Shown here in pieces: positions 12,075-23,227 of a DNA stretch of 64,000 nt. This stretch comes from Panulirus ornatus (lineage: Eukaryota; Arthropoda; Malacostraca; Decapoda; Palinuridae), in assembly GCF_036320965.1 (NCBI RefSeq), contig NC_092231.1, forward strand, positions 26,145,394 to 26,209,393, given 5' to 3'. Position numbers and translations under genes: made by a program. The stretch's first letter is position 1, and each line of letters starts with the position of its first letter. The notes under the pieces were generated by a model. That model saw only the letters and a list, made by a program, of their open reading frames with translations. It was not told the DNA's origin and made no database searches.

Positions 12075-12186
12075 TGCCAGTCCTCTCACTCCCCTCCGCT
12101 GGTGTTCACAGGCTGCGGTCCTCTGTAGTCTGGGGAGGGGACGAGTCGCGACTCTTCCCACCTCTTTGTCTCAGACCGTTGACCAG

Positions 12187-12532
12187 GACGGTACGACCCT
12201 TGTGGAGCATGACAGTGCGACCCTTGAGCATGACGGTATGACCTTTGTGGAGCTTGATGGCACGACCCTTTTGAAGTATGCAGGTACGACTCTTGTGGAA
12301 TATGACGGTACGACCCTCATGGAGCATGACGGTACGACCCTTGCTTACGGTGTTGCCGCCACCCTTCACCACCAGGCTCTCACACCCCATACATACCCAT
12401 GATGGTATAACCCTGAGGTATGGTGGCCAGGCCTTTGACCTGACCCTTAAGGATCAAGGTCGCATGGCCAGGCCATGGTATCTGAGGGTCGTCACCACCG
12501 TAGTTAACGATCGTTACCGTCGTGCGTCAGGT
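12187..12532. mobile_element. Foldback-like repeat, locus 2 (both arms)
   Basis: The left arm (12,187-12,345) has about seven units of gacggtacgacccttgtgga type. After a spacer, the core palindrome pairs 12,411-12,441 (ggtatggtggccaggccttt) with 12,456-12,488 (ccaggccatggtatctgagg). The right arm (12,482-12,532) has two or three decayed units in reverse complement (gagggtcgt, cgatcgttaccgtcgtgc). Confidence 0.7.
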
Positions 12533-12599
12533 AGTTTAAGGTACCGACTGTTATCTTCAGATGTTTTGGGTGAGCTGCAGTGGGCAACAGCCATTGTTT

Positions 12600-12745
12600 C
12601 CATCCAGTGGTCCGTCAGTGGTCCGTCATTTGCTTGCCTGTGCTGCCTGAGATAGTTAGACCGACGTGTACCAGTTTGACCAAGCTGGGATTCGAACCCA
12701 TGGCCTTGATCGAAGTCGTTACTCATTATCCATTCCAGGTGAAGT
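12600..12745 (-). repeat. tRNA-derived SINE-like fragment
   Basis: On the minus strand a perfect pol III B-box string gggttcgaatccc lies at 12,699-12,687, preceded by a loose A-box-like tggataatgag at about 12,732-12,722. The 3' part continues into non-tRNA sequence. I cannot fold a full cloverleaf, so a SINE head is more likely than a tRNA gene. Confidence 0.45.
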
Positions 12746-13239
12746 TAAAAAGAAAAAAGGAAAGAAAATGTGTCCAGCCTAAATATTTCCTGTGAGACAA
12801 CTGGAAATGAAAACGAAAAAACGTTTTCAAGTGAACACGGGTTTAAACAGGAATACTTAGGCAGGCAAAGTCGTTTCAGAATCCGTTTTAGATTTAAAGT
12901 ATTTCAAATAAAACGGATTTAAATTAAAGCCTCCGCCATCAGTGAAACGATTTTAAATTCAAACTGTTGTGATCGTTGGCTAAAAAGCCGAAATTAACAG
13001 TTCTTGACCATTAGTCGGGGGGGGGGGGGGGCGCTCGCCAGCCTTGTTTACGTCCAAGGGGGGTTTGCAGGGGGACAGGGGCTTCCCCCACCCTACCTGC
13101 ATATATGAGGAGGAGGGGCAGAGAGTAGAAAGCCAGCCATTTTCGTTTTTCAAGGGGAGAGGAGGGGGGGGGGGGTATGTGATGGTGGTGATCAGGAATG
13201 TGTATAGTTGAGATGATGGTGGTTGTGTGGTGGTGGTGG
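12746..13239. other. Unrecognised AT-rich then G-rich sequence
   Basis: Contains G runs of 15 (13,017-13,031) and 12 (13,164-13,175). No gene seen. Confidence 0.4.
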
Positions 13240-13640
13240 ATGTGTGCAGTGGTGGATGTTTGTGGTAGTAATTGCATGTGGTGTTTGTGGTAGTTGTTGT
13301 ATGTGGTAGTAATTGCATGTGATGTTTGTGGTAGTTGTTGTATGTGGTAGTAATTGCGTGTGGTGTTTGTGGTAGTTGTTGTATGTGGTAGTAATTGCAT
13401 GTGGTGTTTGTGGTAGTTGTTGTATGTGGTAGTAATTGCATGTGATGTTTGTGGTAGTTGTTGTATGTGGTAGTAATTGCATGTGGTGTTTGTGGTAGTT
13501 GTTGTATGTGGTAGTAATTGCATGTGGTGTTTGTGGTAGTTGTTGTATGTGGTAGTAATTGCGTGTGGTGTTTGTGGTAGTTGTTGTATGTGGTAGTAAT
13601 TGCGTGTGGTGTTTGTGATAGTAATTGTATGTGGTGAGTG
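13240..13640. repeat. 41-bp minisatellite, about 9 copies
   Basis: Unit gtagtaattgcatgtggtgt followed by ttgtggtagttgttgtatgtg. The string attgc recurs at 13,271, 13,312, 13,353 and onward at a 41-base step. Only c/t and g/a changes distinguish copies. Confidence 0.9.
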
Positions 13641-14335
13641 TGATAGTTATGCATGGTGCTTGTATGTGATGCTGGTTGTATATGATGGTTATATGTGGTG
13701 GTGGTTGTGAGTGGTGTTGATATTACATGGTGGTTATATGTGGTGGTGGTGGTGGCGTTATGTAATGGTTGGCTTATGTGGTGGTGGTGGTGGTGGTATG
13801 TAATGGTTGTTGTATGTGGTGGTAGCTGATATAATGGTTGTGATGGTTGTTGTATGTGGAGGTTATGTGTGGCGATGGTGTTATGTAATGGTTGTCTTAT
13901 GTGGAGGTGGTGGTGTTGTGTAATGGTTGGCTTATGTGGTGTTGGTGGTGGTGTTATGTAATGGTTGTTGTATGTGGTGGTAGCTGATATAATGGTTGTG
14001 ATGGTTGTTGTATTTGGAGGTTATGTGTGGCGGTGGTGTTATGTAATGGTTGTTGTCTGTGGTGGTTGTGTGTGCTTGTGGTATTATGTAATGGTAATTC
14101 TGTGTGGTGGTGATGGTGGTTGTTTGTGGTGGAAGCTGTGTATGTTGGTAGTTGTATGTGGTGGTTATGTGTGGATGTGGTTGTGTATGGTGGGTTGTGT
14201 GTGGTGGTGGATGTATGTGATGGTTATGTGTGGTGGTGATTATATGTGGTGATGGTTGTGTATGATGGTGGGTTATGCGTGGTGGTGGATATATGTGGTG
14301 ATTGTATGTGGTGGTAGTTGTATGTGATAAGATGA
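13641..14335. repeat. Degenerate TGG/TGT-rich repeat
   Basis: A decayed continuation of the preceding array: phrases such as tatgtggtggt and atgtaatggttg recur irregularly, including a long near-copy of about 13,800-13,880 at 13,965-14,045. Confidence 0.7.
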
Positions 14336-14708
14336 CGGGTTGTGGTCCATCGCTTCCACCCTACTCATCACACGTCTTCTTTGTTCACCTGTTCTTCCAC
14401 CATACACTCACTACCCCTCCCATCCACCCCAACTCTCCACTTCTGTCTTTTATTCCTTCACCATTTCCCCTCCACACTTAACCTCCTCTTCCCTTGTATA
14501 TCTAACCCACTAAGCTATACTCGCCTTCCTTACCTTCCACTTCCCTCCACCCACTCCCTCTCCAGGTCGTTATCCACCTCTCCACCGCCTGCCTCTCCCA
14601 CCATCGATTTCACACCCGCTCCTCTTTAATGAGTCATTGATTTTCCTTTCTTTCTCCAGTGCGCAATTATCATACAGCAATAAATCTGCAGCTGAGGAAC
14701 CGAGGACC

Positions 14709-14710
<2 letters not shown>
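14336..14710. other. Pyrimidine-rich sequence, no gene
   Basis: C/T-rich with many cctcc and ccac strings. The open frame here is low-complexity. Confidence 0.45.
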
Positions 14711-14781
<71 letters not shown>

Positions 14782-14790
14782 GTATGTATA
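14711..14790. repeat. (TA)n with (TATG)n end
   Basis: About 58 bases of TA followed by five TATG copies. Confidence 0.95.
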
Positions 14791-14947
14791 TGGTAGACCG
14801 CACTGATGGTGAGCGGTGAGGGACGGGAGAGTTGAGCGAGAAAGGAGGAGGGGGAGTCACAAAGAAGAGATAGGAGGGACTGAGGGAGGTAGGCGAGACA
14901 AGAGGAGAGTGAGAAGGTTTTAAGGGAAAGAAACAAATAACAGACGC

Positions 14948-14948
<1 letters not shown>

Positions 14949-15015
<67 letters not shown>
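14949..15015. repeat. (GA)n microsatellite
   Basis: About 66 bases of GA. Confidence 0.95.
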
Positions 15016-15018
<3 letters not shown>

Positions 15019-15544
15019 CATCATCATCAGACAATCAGGAGCCATGATCCAGTAGCCACTCAAACAGTTCAAAGCCCCGGACGCAATATTCGGGACTGGG
15101 CGGGCCGACCTCTATACTCTGGCCCAACACCGCCCGACAAATACACCATCATGGTAGCTTCCCTCACCACCATGAATGGTTGGTATATACCTTCAACCCT
15201 TATATTTATGCACCTCCCTAGTAGAGAGAGAGGTCAGTGATTGCGGGTTAGGGTAGATGGGACATATATACATTTTCAACCTGTCTTATCATGTGTACAT
15301 ATCTGCTCTTCTGTCCCATACTCCACTTTCCCTCCTCCCATCTTGGTTCAGAAAATGGGCCTTAGGACTAGAGAGAGAGAGGGCAAAAGATCAGAGGACG
15401 GATATATATTCATCCAAACTTAGAAAACGGACTTAGTTGAAGAAAACAAAAAAGGAAAACGAAGGAAGAGGAACTATGCTAAAATAATCGAGCTGCTTCA
15501 TCCTACTATCGTTTTTTGTAAGTCGAAGTACAATCACCTAGCTT
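15016..15544. other. Unrecognised sequence
   Basis: Mixed sequence with short gagagag tracts. No supported feature. Confidence 0.4.
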
Positions 15545-16582
15545 AACCACTTGAGCACGGTGGTAAAACCATTGGGCACGATGGTACTGTAGCTTCAGCC
15601 CGAGTTACGACTCTTGAGCACAATGGTACTGGAGCTTCAGCCCGAGTTACGACTCTTGAGCACAATGGTACTGGAGCTTCAGCCCGAGTTGCAACCGTTG
15701 AGTACAGTGGTACTGTAGCTTCAGCCCGAGTTACGACGCTTGAGCACGATGGTACTGTAGCTTCAGCCCGAGTTACGACCGTTGAGCACAATGGTACTGT
15801 AGCTTCAGCCCGAGTTACGACCGTTGAGCACGATGGTACTGTATTTTGAGCCCCAGTTACGACCAGTGAGCACGATGGTACTGTAGCTTCAGCCCGAGTT
15901 ACGACGCTTGAGCACGATGGTACTGTAGCTTCAGCCCGAGTTACGATCAGTGAGCACGATGTTATTGTAGCTTCAGCCCGAGTTACAACCCTTGAGAACG
16001 ATGGTACTGTATCTTCAGCCCGAGTTACGACCGTTTAGCACAATGGTACTGTATTTTGAGCCCGAGTTACGACCAGTGAGCACGATGGTACTTTAGCTTC
16101 AGCCCGAGTTACGACCCTTGAGCACGATAGTATTGTAGCTTCAGCCCGAGTTACGACCCTTAAGCACGATGGTACTGTCTGTTCTGCCCGAGTTACGACC
16201 CGTGAGCACGATGGTACTGTAGCTTCAGCCCGAGTTACAACCCTTGAGCAGCACGATGTTACTGTCTGTTCAGCATGAGTTACGACCCTTGAGCACGATG
16301 GTACTGTCTGTTCTGCCCGAGTTATGACCCTTGAGCACGATAGTACTGTAGCTTCAGCCCGAGTTAACGATGCTTGAGCACGATGGTACCGTCTGTTCTG
16401 CCCGAGTTACGACCCGTGAGCACGATGGTACTGTAGCTTCAGCCCGAGTTACAACCCTTGAGCAGCACGATGTTACTGTCTGTTCTGCCCGAGTTATGAC
16501 CCTTGAGCACGATGGTACAATCTCCGTCAAGTCAAAGACTCGACCATCATACCTGAGGATCATACCATTATGTTCAGGAAGT
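15545..16582. mobile_element. Foldback-like repeat, locus 3 (long left arm, 42-bp units)
   Basis: The left arm of about 970 bases has some 23 copies of a 42-base unit, agcttcagcccgagttacga followed by cccttgagcacgatggtactgt. Half of that unit is the family's 21-bp motif, so the arm looks like an amplified dimer. After 16,520 the core half caagtcaaagactcgaccat, then catacctgagg, appears, followed by about one right-arm unit (gatcataccattatgttcag). The right arm is almost absent. Confidence 0.65.
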
Positions 16583-17734
16583 TGGCGACCGCCACTTCCC
16601 CTTTACTCTTCATGAAGACCATCTCGCCACAGTCACCCTTAACGACAACTACTTCCCCATAAGTCGTTATGAAAGGCCACCTTCCTACGACCTCTTTTAT
16701 TGACCAATACCCCTCCCAAACTACCCCTAGAACGACCACCATCATAACCTTATCGTAGTTACCCTGAAGATCACTTAATGACCACCGTCAGCGCCCGTCA
16801 CCCCACCCGCAGGGAAGGAGTGCGAGCGATTAGGAAGTAAACAAGAGAAAGCAGCAGGCGGCTGACCAATCGTCAATACTTGCCTCGGGATGTCCCCCCC
16901 CAAAAAATCGACTAGTTGACGCGACGGCGGCCACAGCAGGCGAGAAGTGAGCGCGTCGTCCCAAATGACGGCCCCGAAAAACTGGTGAGGGAGAGGAGGT
17001 GTTGGGTGGGATGCCCAAGGATTCCGTAATGAAAGTGGAGGGTAACGCGTCCAAGCAGCCAATGTTTTGTCTGACAACAGTCCAAGAGACAGTTAGAGGC
17101 CAGCCTGTTTTGGCTGCCAATTTATTTCTCCGTTTTCTTTCGGTTTTTTGTTTTGTTTCTTTCGTTTACACGGGAAAGGGTTTATATGAGAAGGGGAAGG
17201 AGAGAGGTTCAAGTAATAGTAGCCGTAGTTGTAGTAGTAGAAGCAGATATGTAGGTCGATGTAGCGGGTGGTGTGGAGTAGTGTTTGGTTTGGTGTAGTG
17301 GGTGGTGTGGTGTAGTGAATGGTGTGATGTAGTGGATGGTTCCATAAGTGTTTGTAGTGGGTAGATAGGTTTGTACGTGTTTTTGTGTGTACTGAGTGTG
17401 TGGATATAGGAGTGGGTTTGATTATATGATGGGGTTATGCAAGTTGTTGTAGGTTTGTTTTAGATCTGCTGGTTTATTGTTTTTACTTTGTAATGTTTGT
17501 AAATTGTAGGTGAAAAGGGAAGTTTGTATGTGTGGTTATGTTCGTATGTGAGTGGGTTCAGTAATGGGTGTGTGGGTGTGCTTGTCTTTGTGTAGGGCTG
17601 GGAATAGTTAGGTCTTCATCCGGGGTTGTTCGTGGGTGATTACTATTTGTATGTCACGGGAGGAGAGTTTTAAGCTCGCGATGCCCCGTCTTCTTGACCT
17701 TTTATATATGTATCATGTCTTTACTCCTATCTTT

Positions 17735-17737
<3 letters not shown>
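16583..17737. other. Unique sequence then GTG-rich sequence, no gene
   Basis: 16,583-17,130 is complex sequence with no recognised product. 17,240-17,620 is loosely GTGG/TGTG-rich. No supported gene. Confidence 0.4.

Positions 17738-17794
<57 letters not shown>
17738..17794. repeat. (CA)n microsatellite
   Basis: About 56 bases of CA immediately 5' of the SINE candidate. Confidence 0.95.
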
Positions 17795-17796
<2 letters not shown>

Positions 17797-17946
17797 GCCC
17801 CCGTGGCGTAGCGGTTTGCTTTACTGACCATGGGTGAGCACGGGTCCACCCAGGGTCGGGCCTATATGGGCGCGGCAGATAGCCCACATTCAACTCAGGT
17901 GTTCACCATTCTCTTGGGGCTGGTGGATGAATCGGTACCTGACGTA

Positions 17947-17948
<2 letters not shown>
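17795..17948 (+). repeat. tRNA-derived SINE candidate
   Basis: Starts gggcccccgtggcgtagcgg, the usual look of a tRNA-derived SINE head. An A-box-like tggcgtagcgg is at 17,804-17,814 and a weak B-box-like gggtccaccc at about 17,842. The body contains ggctggtggatgaatcggta. It is bounded by (CA)n on the left and (TG)n on the right. The B box is too degraded for a functional tRNA, and I see no closing acceptor stem. Confidence 0.55.

Positions 17949-17990
<42 letters not shown>
17949..17990. repeat. (TG)n microsatellite
   Basis: About 40 bases of TG immediately 3' of the SINE candidate. Confidence 0.95.
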
Positions 17991-18182
17991 CAAGCAGTTG
18001 ATTAAGGAGCAGGACTTACTGACGCTCATTTCTCGATCTTTGCTCAGATTATGAGACTTGTATTTAGTTTTTTTTTGTTTTGTTTTTCTATTTTACATTG
18101 TGATCATGTAGCAAACATGTTTTGATAAATGACATAATTTTTTGAAAAGTATGACGTGCCTCGCCTTCATAACATCAATTCG

Positions 18183-18184
<2 letters not shown>

Positions 18185-18252
<68 letters not shown>
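18185..18252. repeat. (TA)n microsatellite
   Basis: About 67 bases of TA. Confidence 0.95.
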
Positions 18253-18254
<2 letters not shown>

Positions 18255-18513
18255 TCGAAACATTTACATTATCTTTTTCCCTACGGCCTTACTAATTGGT
18301 CTTTCCGTGCAGTCTAATTATATATTTCAATCCTACTGTCTTACATTTCTCTGAAAATCTCTCTGAAAAAAACTTATTAAACGTAATTATGGTTGTGACA
18401 ACTCGGCCGTGAGGGTTGTATGTAATGTTATACAAGCCAGTTGGACTGTGAATAACATTTCATAAACCAGAAATGTGATAGAACTCATCTCGTATGGAAA
18501 AAAAATAGAAAAG

Positions 18514-18519
<6 letters not shown>

Positions 18520-18583
<64 letters not shown>
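18520..18583. repeat. (CT)n microsatellite
   Basis: About 63 bases of CT. Confidence 0.95.
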
Positions 18584-18584
<1 letters not shown>

Positions 18585-18789
18585 GCGGGCCTCAAAATAT
18601 TTAACATTTACTAAACGCTAATTGGCTGGGCTGAGCCCTGCCTAGCCCTGCCCAGCCTAGCCTCCTAGCCTCCCTACCCCAATACCTTTTTGTTCAAACA
18701 GTCCCTAATCCCGAATCTAGAATTCTATTTCCTTCTCCGAAATTGGCTATCTTGCAGTTGCATTGGATTAGAGTGGAGTGGAAGGGGAA

Positions 18790-19190
18790 CCCGTCCTGTA
18801 GAGCTATGGTGGCACTGATGGTAGTGGTGGCTGAGGCTATAGTGGTGGTAGGGGGGTGGGAGACTATGGTGGCACTGATGGTAGTGGTGGGTGAGGCTAT
18901 AGTGGTGGTTGAGAGGGGAGGACTATGGTGGCAGTGTGGTGGCAACAGTGGTTATGGTAATAGGGTGTGTGTGGTGGCAGCGGCGACAGTGATACTAGGT
19001 GAGTGTGGGGTACCAGCGGTGGTGGGCAGGGGGGATTGTGGTGAGGGGATGAGGGAGGGGAGGACTGTGGTCGTGGTGATGGGGGAAGAACTGTGGCCGC
19101 AGTGATGGTTGATGGTGGGGGTGTGGTATTGTTGTTGTGTGGTGGGGGGGATGAGTGCTTTGTGGTAGATGGTGATGATGGTAGGGCTCT
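18790..19190. repeat. GGT/GTGG-rich degenerate repeat
   Basis: A phrase starting ctatggtggcactgatggta occurs at about 18,804 and 18,863 with a 59-base period, then decays into irregular ggtgg strings. Confidence 0.65.
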
Positions 19191-19232
19191 GGTAGGAGAG
19201 ACGGGAAGGTAGGAAATCATTAGCAGCACCAT

Positions 19233-19237
<5 letters not shown>

Positions 19238-19271
<34 letters not shown>

Positions 19272-19277
19272 CACACA
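19238..19277. repeat. (CA)n microsatellite
   Basis: About 40 bases of CA with one G. Confidence 0.95.
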
Positions 19278-19428
19278 ACCTGGTACATGACTTTAAAAAA
19301 ACGGGGAAAAATAGGAATGGGTCGAAATTAGTCGGGATTGGTCAATTCCATTAGGAGGCACTTGATATAAATCCTGAGTTAATCTGGAGAGCTCCAGTCG
19401 TGTCACTCCATTTGTGTCCACCCTACAC

Positions 19429-19464
19429 TCTCTCTCTCCCTCCCTCTCTCTCTCCCTCTCTCTC

Positions 19465-19544
<80 letters not shown>
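19429..19544. repeat. (CT)n microsatellite
   Basis: About 115 bases of CT with several CCC interruptions in the first half. Confidence 0.95.
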
Positions 19545-19548
<4 letters not shown>

Positions 19549-19549
19549 A

Positions 19550-21440
19550 AAAATGGATGAAGTACCTACTAAAATAGAGAAACTTGATCCAATGATTATT
19601 TGGTCTGGTGACTTTAACTTTCCATTGTACTGAGTGGCAGGAGAATCTTGCTGTAGATACAAAGAAACTAATAATAATGATTATGATAATAATAATGATA
19701 GTAATAAAGTAATAATAATAATGATAATGATAACAATGATAATGATAATGATAATAGTAATAGTAATAATAATAATGATAATAATAATGATAATGATAAT
19801 GATTAATAATAATAATAATAATGATAATAAGTAATGATAATAAGTAATGATAATGATAGATCAGCAGGTGAAAGAGAACAGTTCCAAAAGCTAATTAATC
19901 TCTGTGAGTCATTCAACCTTGTCCAGGTAAACTACACACCGACAGGAGGGAACAACAGAGCTGACCTTATCTGTGCAAATGCCAGAGCGCTAGAGCACTA
20001 ATCTTAGATGTAGAGGTGATTGATACAGGCTGGCTAGATTACAGTGGCATAGAAATTACTACAATATGATAGGTGGCAGTACATTAATATGAACGTGATA
20101 CAGCTAATCGAAGATGACAGCAGGTTTAATTCACATGAATTTCCACTTCAGCACAATTGACGGGAGAGGCATCAATGACCTTACATACAAGGTGGGGTTA
20201 GTTCTTGAAAGATGATAATATATTGGTGATCATAAATAGTAATTGGTCATAAAATAAGACTAATGATAACCGGGTTTACATCAGCCACAGAGAAAAATTT
20301 TGAAAAGTAGAAGATTCCATTAACAGTGTTTGGGGAAATAACAGGAGGTCGTGCGTTGCTCTTAGTTAGATCTCATCTTACTCCTTCGTTATGCTTTGTT
20401 ATGGCTGTGAACGATAATCGATTATAGTTAATTAGACATTAGAAATAACCTTCGTAAACAGAGAACAAGGATTAGTTTACAGGCTTCTCTAACAGACACC
20501 AGAGATCAAAGAAGGACTTTATGGGCCAGTTTGCGGGAATCTGTAATGAACACATTTCGATTATGGTGGGAGATTTTAACATATCGGTCTAAACTTACCC
20601 TCTTCATGGGCTCTGATACACTTCGTCGAGAAACCGATGGACGTGACTTCCAAATAGAAAATGAATTTTAACGTTGATGATTACAGAGTCGTGCACATTG
20701 GTCGTGAAAACAAGAAGGCAAGCTATATCATGAATTCGACTGAGCTGTAAAAAGTAAATGAGGCAGAAAGGCTGAAGTGTAGATAATCTTCGATGACTAA
20801 AGCCAGGTAAACATTGCACAGAAGTGAAAAAACGATCGAACTTCTTGGATTGTAGGCGAGGATTTGGGAATATGTCAGACGAAATGCTATTCAAACAAAA
20901 TACAGTATTCTAGTGCGCCCTTACCTGGTCACTGTGCTTAAAAAAGAACAGTCTAGAGTGAGCAGTGGGAGAATAATTAGAAGTAAATCCTATAAGGACC
21001 GACGTAACAATTTAAACATAAATATCTAATACAGGAAAGTTAAGAGGTGTTGATGTTGGTACTGAAAGGCAATAAAGGCTTTGAAGATCTCGATCTGAAC
21101 AACTACGTATGGCTGGATTAGTCTTTGATTCACTCTCAGTGATGGATACAAACTAGTGGGAAATGGTTTAATTGGAAGTAATTTCTTCAGTTGGTTTGTT
21201 AACATAAGGCATGACTTAGCAGTTATACTATTTAAAAGCAGCATCATTAATACGTTTAAGGAAAGACTTGATGAATGTCTCACTCCTGATCTACGAACTA
21301 ACATTATTTTCACCTTATGTACATGTAAAAGTGACTGGTATTTCTCAATAAATCATGTGCGTATACGCTTTACCTCTGTGGCTGTGCTAGTCTCTGACTA
21401 CCTGTCATTGTCCACTGGCACAATTCAGCCTTGAAAGGAC
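19550..21440 (+). mobile_element. Decayed LINE (non-LTR retrotransposon): endonuclease and RT C-terminal relics
   Basis: Fragments in family order on the plus strand. At 19,552-19,630 the frame reads a stretch ending [14 protein letters not shown](F)P is the conserved strand of LINE AP-type endonucleases. After an AAT-type microsatellite, 19,855-19,990 reads REQFQKLINLCESFNLVQ, then PTGGNNRADLIC, typical of the later endonuclease domain. After a frameshift, DVEVIDTGWLDYSGIEI (about 20,005-20,060) occupies the SDH position, with LDY replacing it, so the catalytic His is lost. 20,411-20,540 reads RNNLRKQRTRISLQ. 20,661-20,778 reads MNFNVDDYRVVHIGRENKK, the RT thumb region. 21,156-21,290 ends SIINTFKERLDECL, the usual C-terminal tail. 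Most of the RT palm is missing. There are several stops and shifts, so it is dead. Clade not assigned. Confidence 0.75.
19665..19858. repeat. (AAT/GAT)n microsatellite inside the LINE endonuclease region
   Basis: Irregular aat, gat and agt triplets for about 190 bases, lying between the GDFNFP motif and the rest of the endonuclease domain. Confidence 0.9.
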
Positions 21441-21660
21441 CCAATAGTTTGTTATTGTTTGAACTCCTTTGTATGACAAGAGACAAAACAGTGGATCAGT
21501 AGAGGGGAATATGAAGAATAGTGAATGAGTGAAAGTAAAAGAGCTTAATGAGGAAGCAAAGAATGCTGATGAGGAAGGAATGAAAGTTCATAATAGAGAA
21601 ATGAGAATGAATGAAGAGTTGTACGGAACATGAACAGGAAGTACATGAGCCAAGCAAAAT
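21441..21660. other. A-rich linker between two LINE relics
   Basis: Purine-rich sequence (gaatgaatgaaga-type strings). It may be the degraded start of the next LINE. No clear domain. Confidence 0.35.
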
Positions 21661-23100
21661 GTAGGAAATGAGAGATGCATCCCTTTAAGGTGGAGAGAAA
21701 TACAGGAACGTCTACAAGGTTCACCCCTTTACAAGTGAGAGAAAAGTGTGGAAGTAACTAGAAGTAAATTTACCAGATGTTTACTGAACAGTACCAATCA
21801 GCATTCAAGATATTATATGATGAACTGTGTAACCATCATGATGACAAGGGTCATAGATAGGGAGATAACTGGAAAACGAGATAAGCAGAGGAACTGACGC
21901 GCCTATATTTCAGCTGTGGGACTGGATGGAGTTCCAGTCATCAGTCTAAAATGCGAACTCAATACCGGTACTGATGAGGGAAAATCCTGGATGAAGGCAG
22001 AATACCAGACGGTCATAGAATGACACATGCAATACCACTACACATTGGAGGGTATAAGGTAACACCTGAGCAATGTAGGCCAGTTATCACTACTGAACAC
22101 GTCATAAAAGTCTTTGGAAGAATAAGAAAAGGACATACACTAAAACACCCGACGAAATACAACCCCTTAAAACAAGGCCAACACGGACTTGTACGAGGAA
22201 ACATTACGCAAACCCAGTTGTTATTACCTGTGTATACCTACATACATGAAGACCTGAATGCAAAGGAAAGCGAATAGACAATGTTTTTCTTGGATTCTGC
22301 AAAGCATTTGATTGGTAAACTGCTGAATCATACGAGGAAGAGCAAAACAAAACATTAAGTGTTAGATCGAAAGACTGATAAAGGAGTTTTTGACAGAGTA
22401 AATTGAGAGCACTACTACAGTAGCATACAAAGCCATGTGTGATGGCGGGTAGCTACCACGAACACCGATGATAGTCTCGGGTCTCACTGTAGTCATGATG
22501 TAGTCATTGCTGATACAATTACAGTAAGCAGAACGATAATAAAAATGATCTTGGATACTATCTATAAGTAGGGTAAACTTGTCCATATTTCAGCTTATAT
22601 TGAAAGGTCAGTAGCACATTAATGACACCGTATAAAAGATAGCAGAGAAAATGAGAGTAAATAAAACAAACCTCAGATATCTTGGGGACTAGAGAAAATC
22701 AAGAAGGAATTCGTAAGCAAGACGAATCAGATGAAACATGTGAACTACCATGAAAAATGAAAGAGTCCAGAAGTCTGATGTATGATAATCTAAACTGATA
22801 GTAATCTGAAGAGATTAAGAACAGTATCATAAATTTAAAATCTTCTCAACAAGGAAGGAACAGAATTATTGTCAGCAACAATACCGTGGAATTCACCAAG
22901 ATGATGTCAAGCGGTAGTATACGACAACCCAGCAAGAAACCTCGAGAGACGAAGCAACAAGAAACAAACATGGAACAACTACAGCAAGATTCAAAAGAAA
23001 ACGTGATATATGGTTGAAGTCAATTCCAGATGAACCCAGGATTATGTAGATGAGCGTAGCGCCAGAGAGGAAGTTGTAATGATCGACCAAGACGTGACGT
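21660..23100 (+). mobile_element. Decayed LINE reverse transcriptase, second copy
   Basis: Reads, with frameshifts and stops, as a LINE RT from N-terminal flank to C-terminus. 21,778-21,810 gives FTEQYQSAFK. 21,912-21,950 gives AVGLDGVPVISLK, the APGPDG(I/V)P motif with Pro changed to Leu. 21,981-22,055 gives ILDEGRIPDGHRMTHAIPL, then HIGG. 22,056-22,277 gives QCRPV, HVIKVF, KQGQHGLVRGNITQTQLL. 22,278-22,316 gives FLGFCKAFD, the palm motif A. Near 22,505 IADTITVSRTI stands where (F/Y)ADDT is expected, so the catalytic Asp pair is lost. 22,989-23,050 ends FKRKRDIWLKSIPDEPRI, a C-terminal tail different from that of the preceding LINE. It therefore looks like a separate insertion of another lineage. 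Not functional. Confidence 0.78.
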
Positions 23101-23140
23101 GTGGTTAGCGTTACGCTCGTCGTAAATCATGCCTTTGCGC

Positions 23141-23144
<4 letters not shown>

Positions 23145-23224
<80 letters not shown>
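23145..23224. repeat. (CT)n microsatellite
   Basis: About 80 bases of CT just after the LINE tail. Confidence 0.95.
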
Positions 23225-23227
<3 letters not shown>

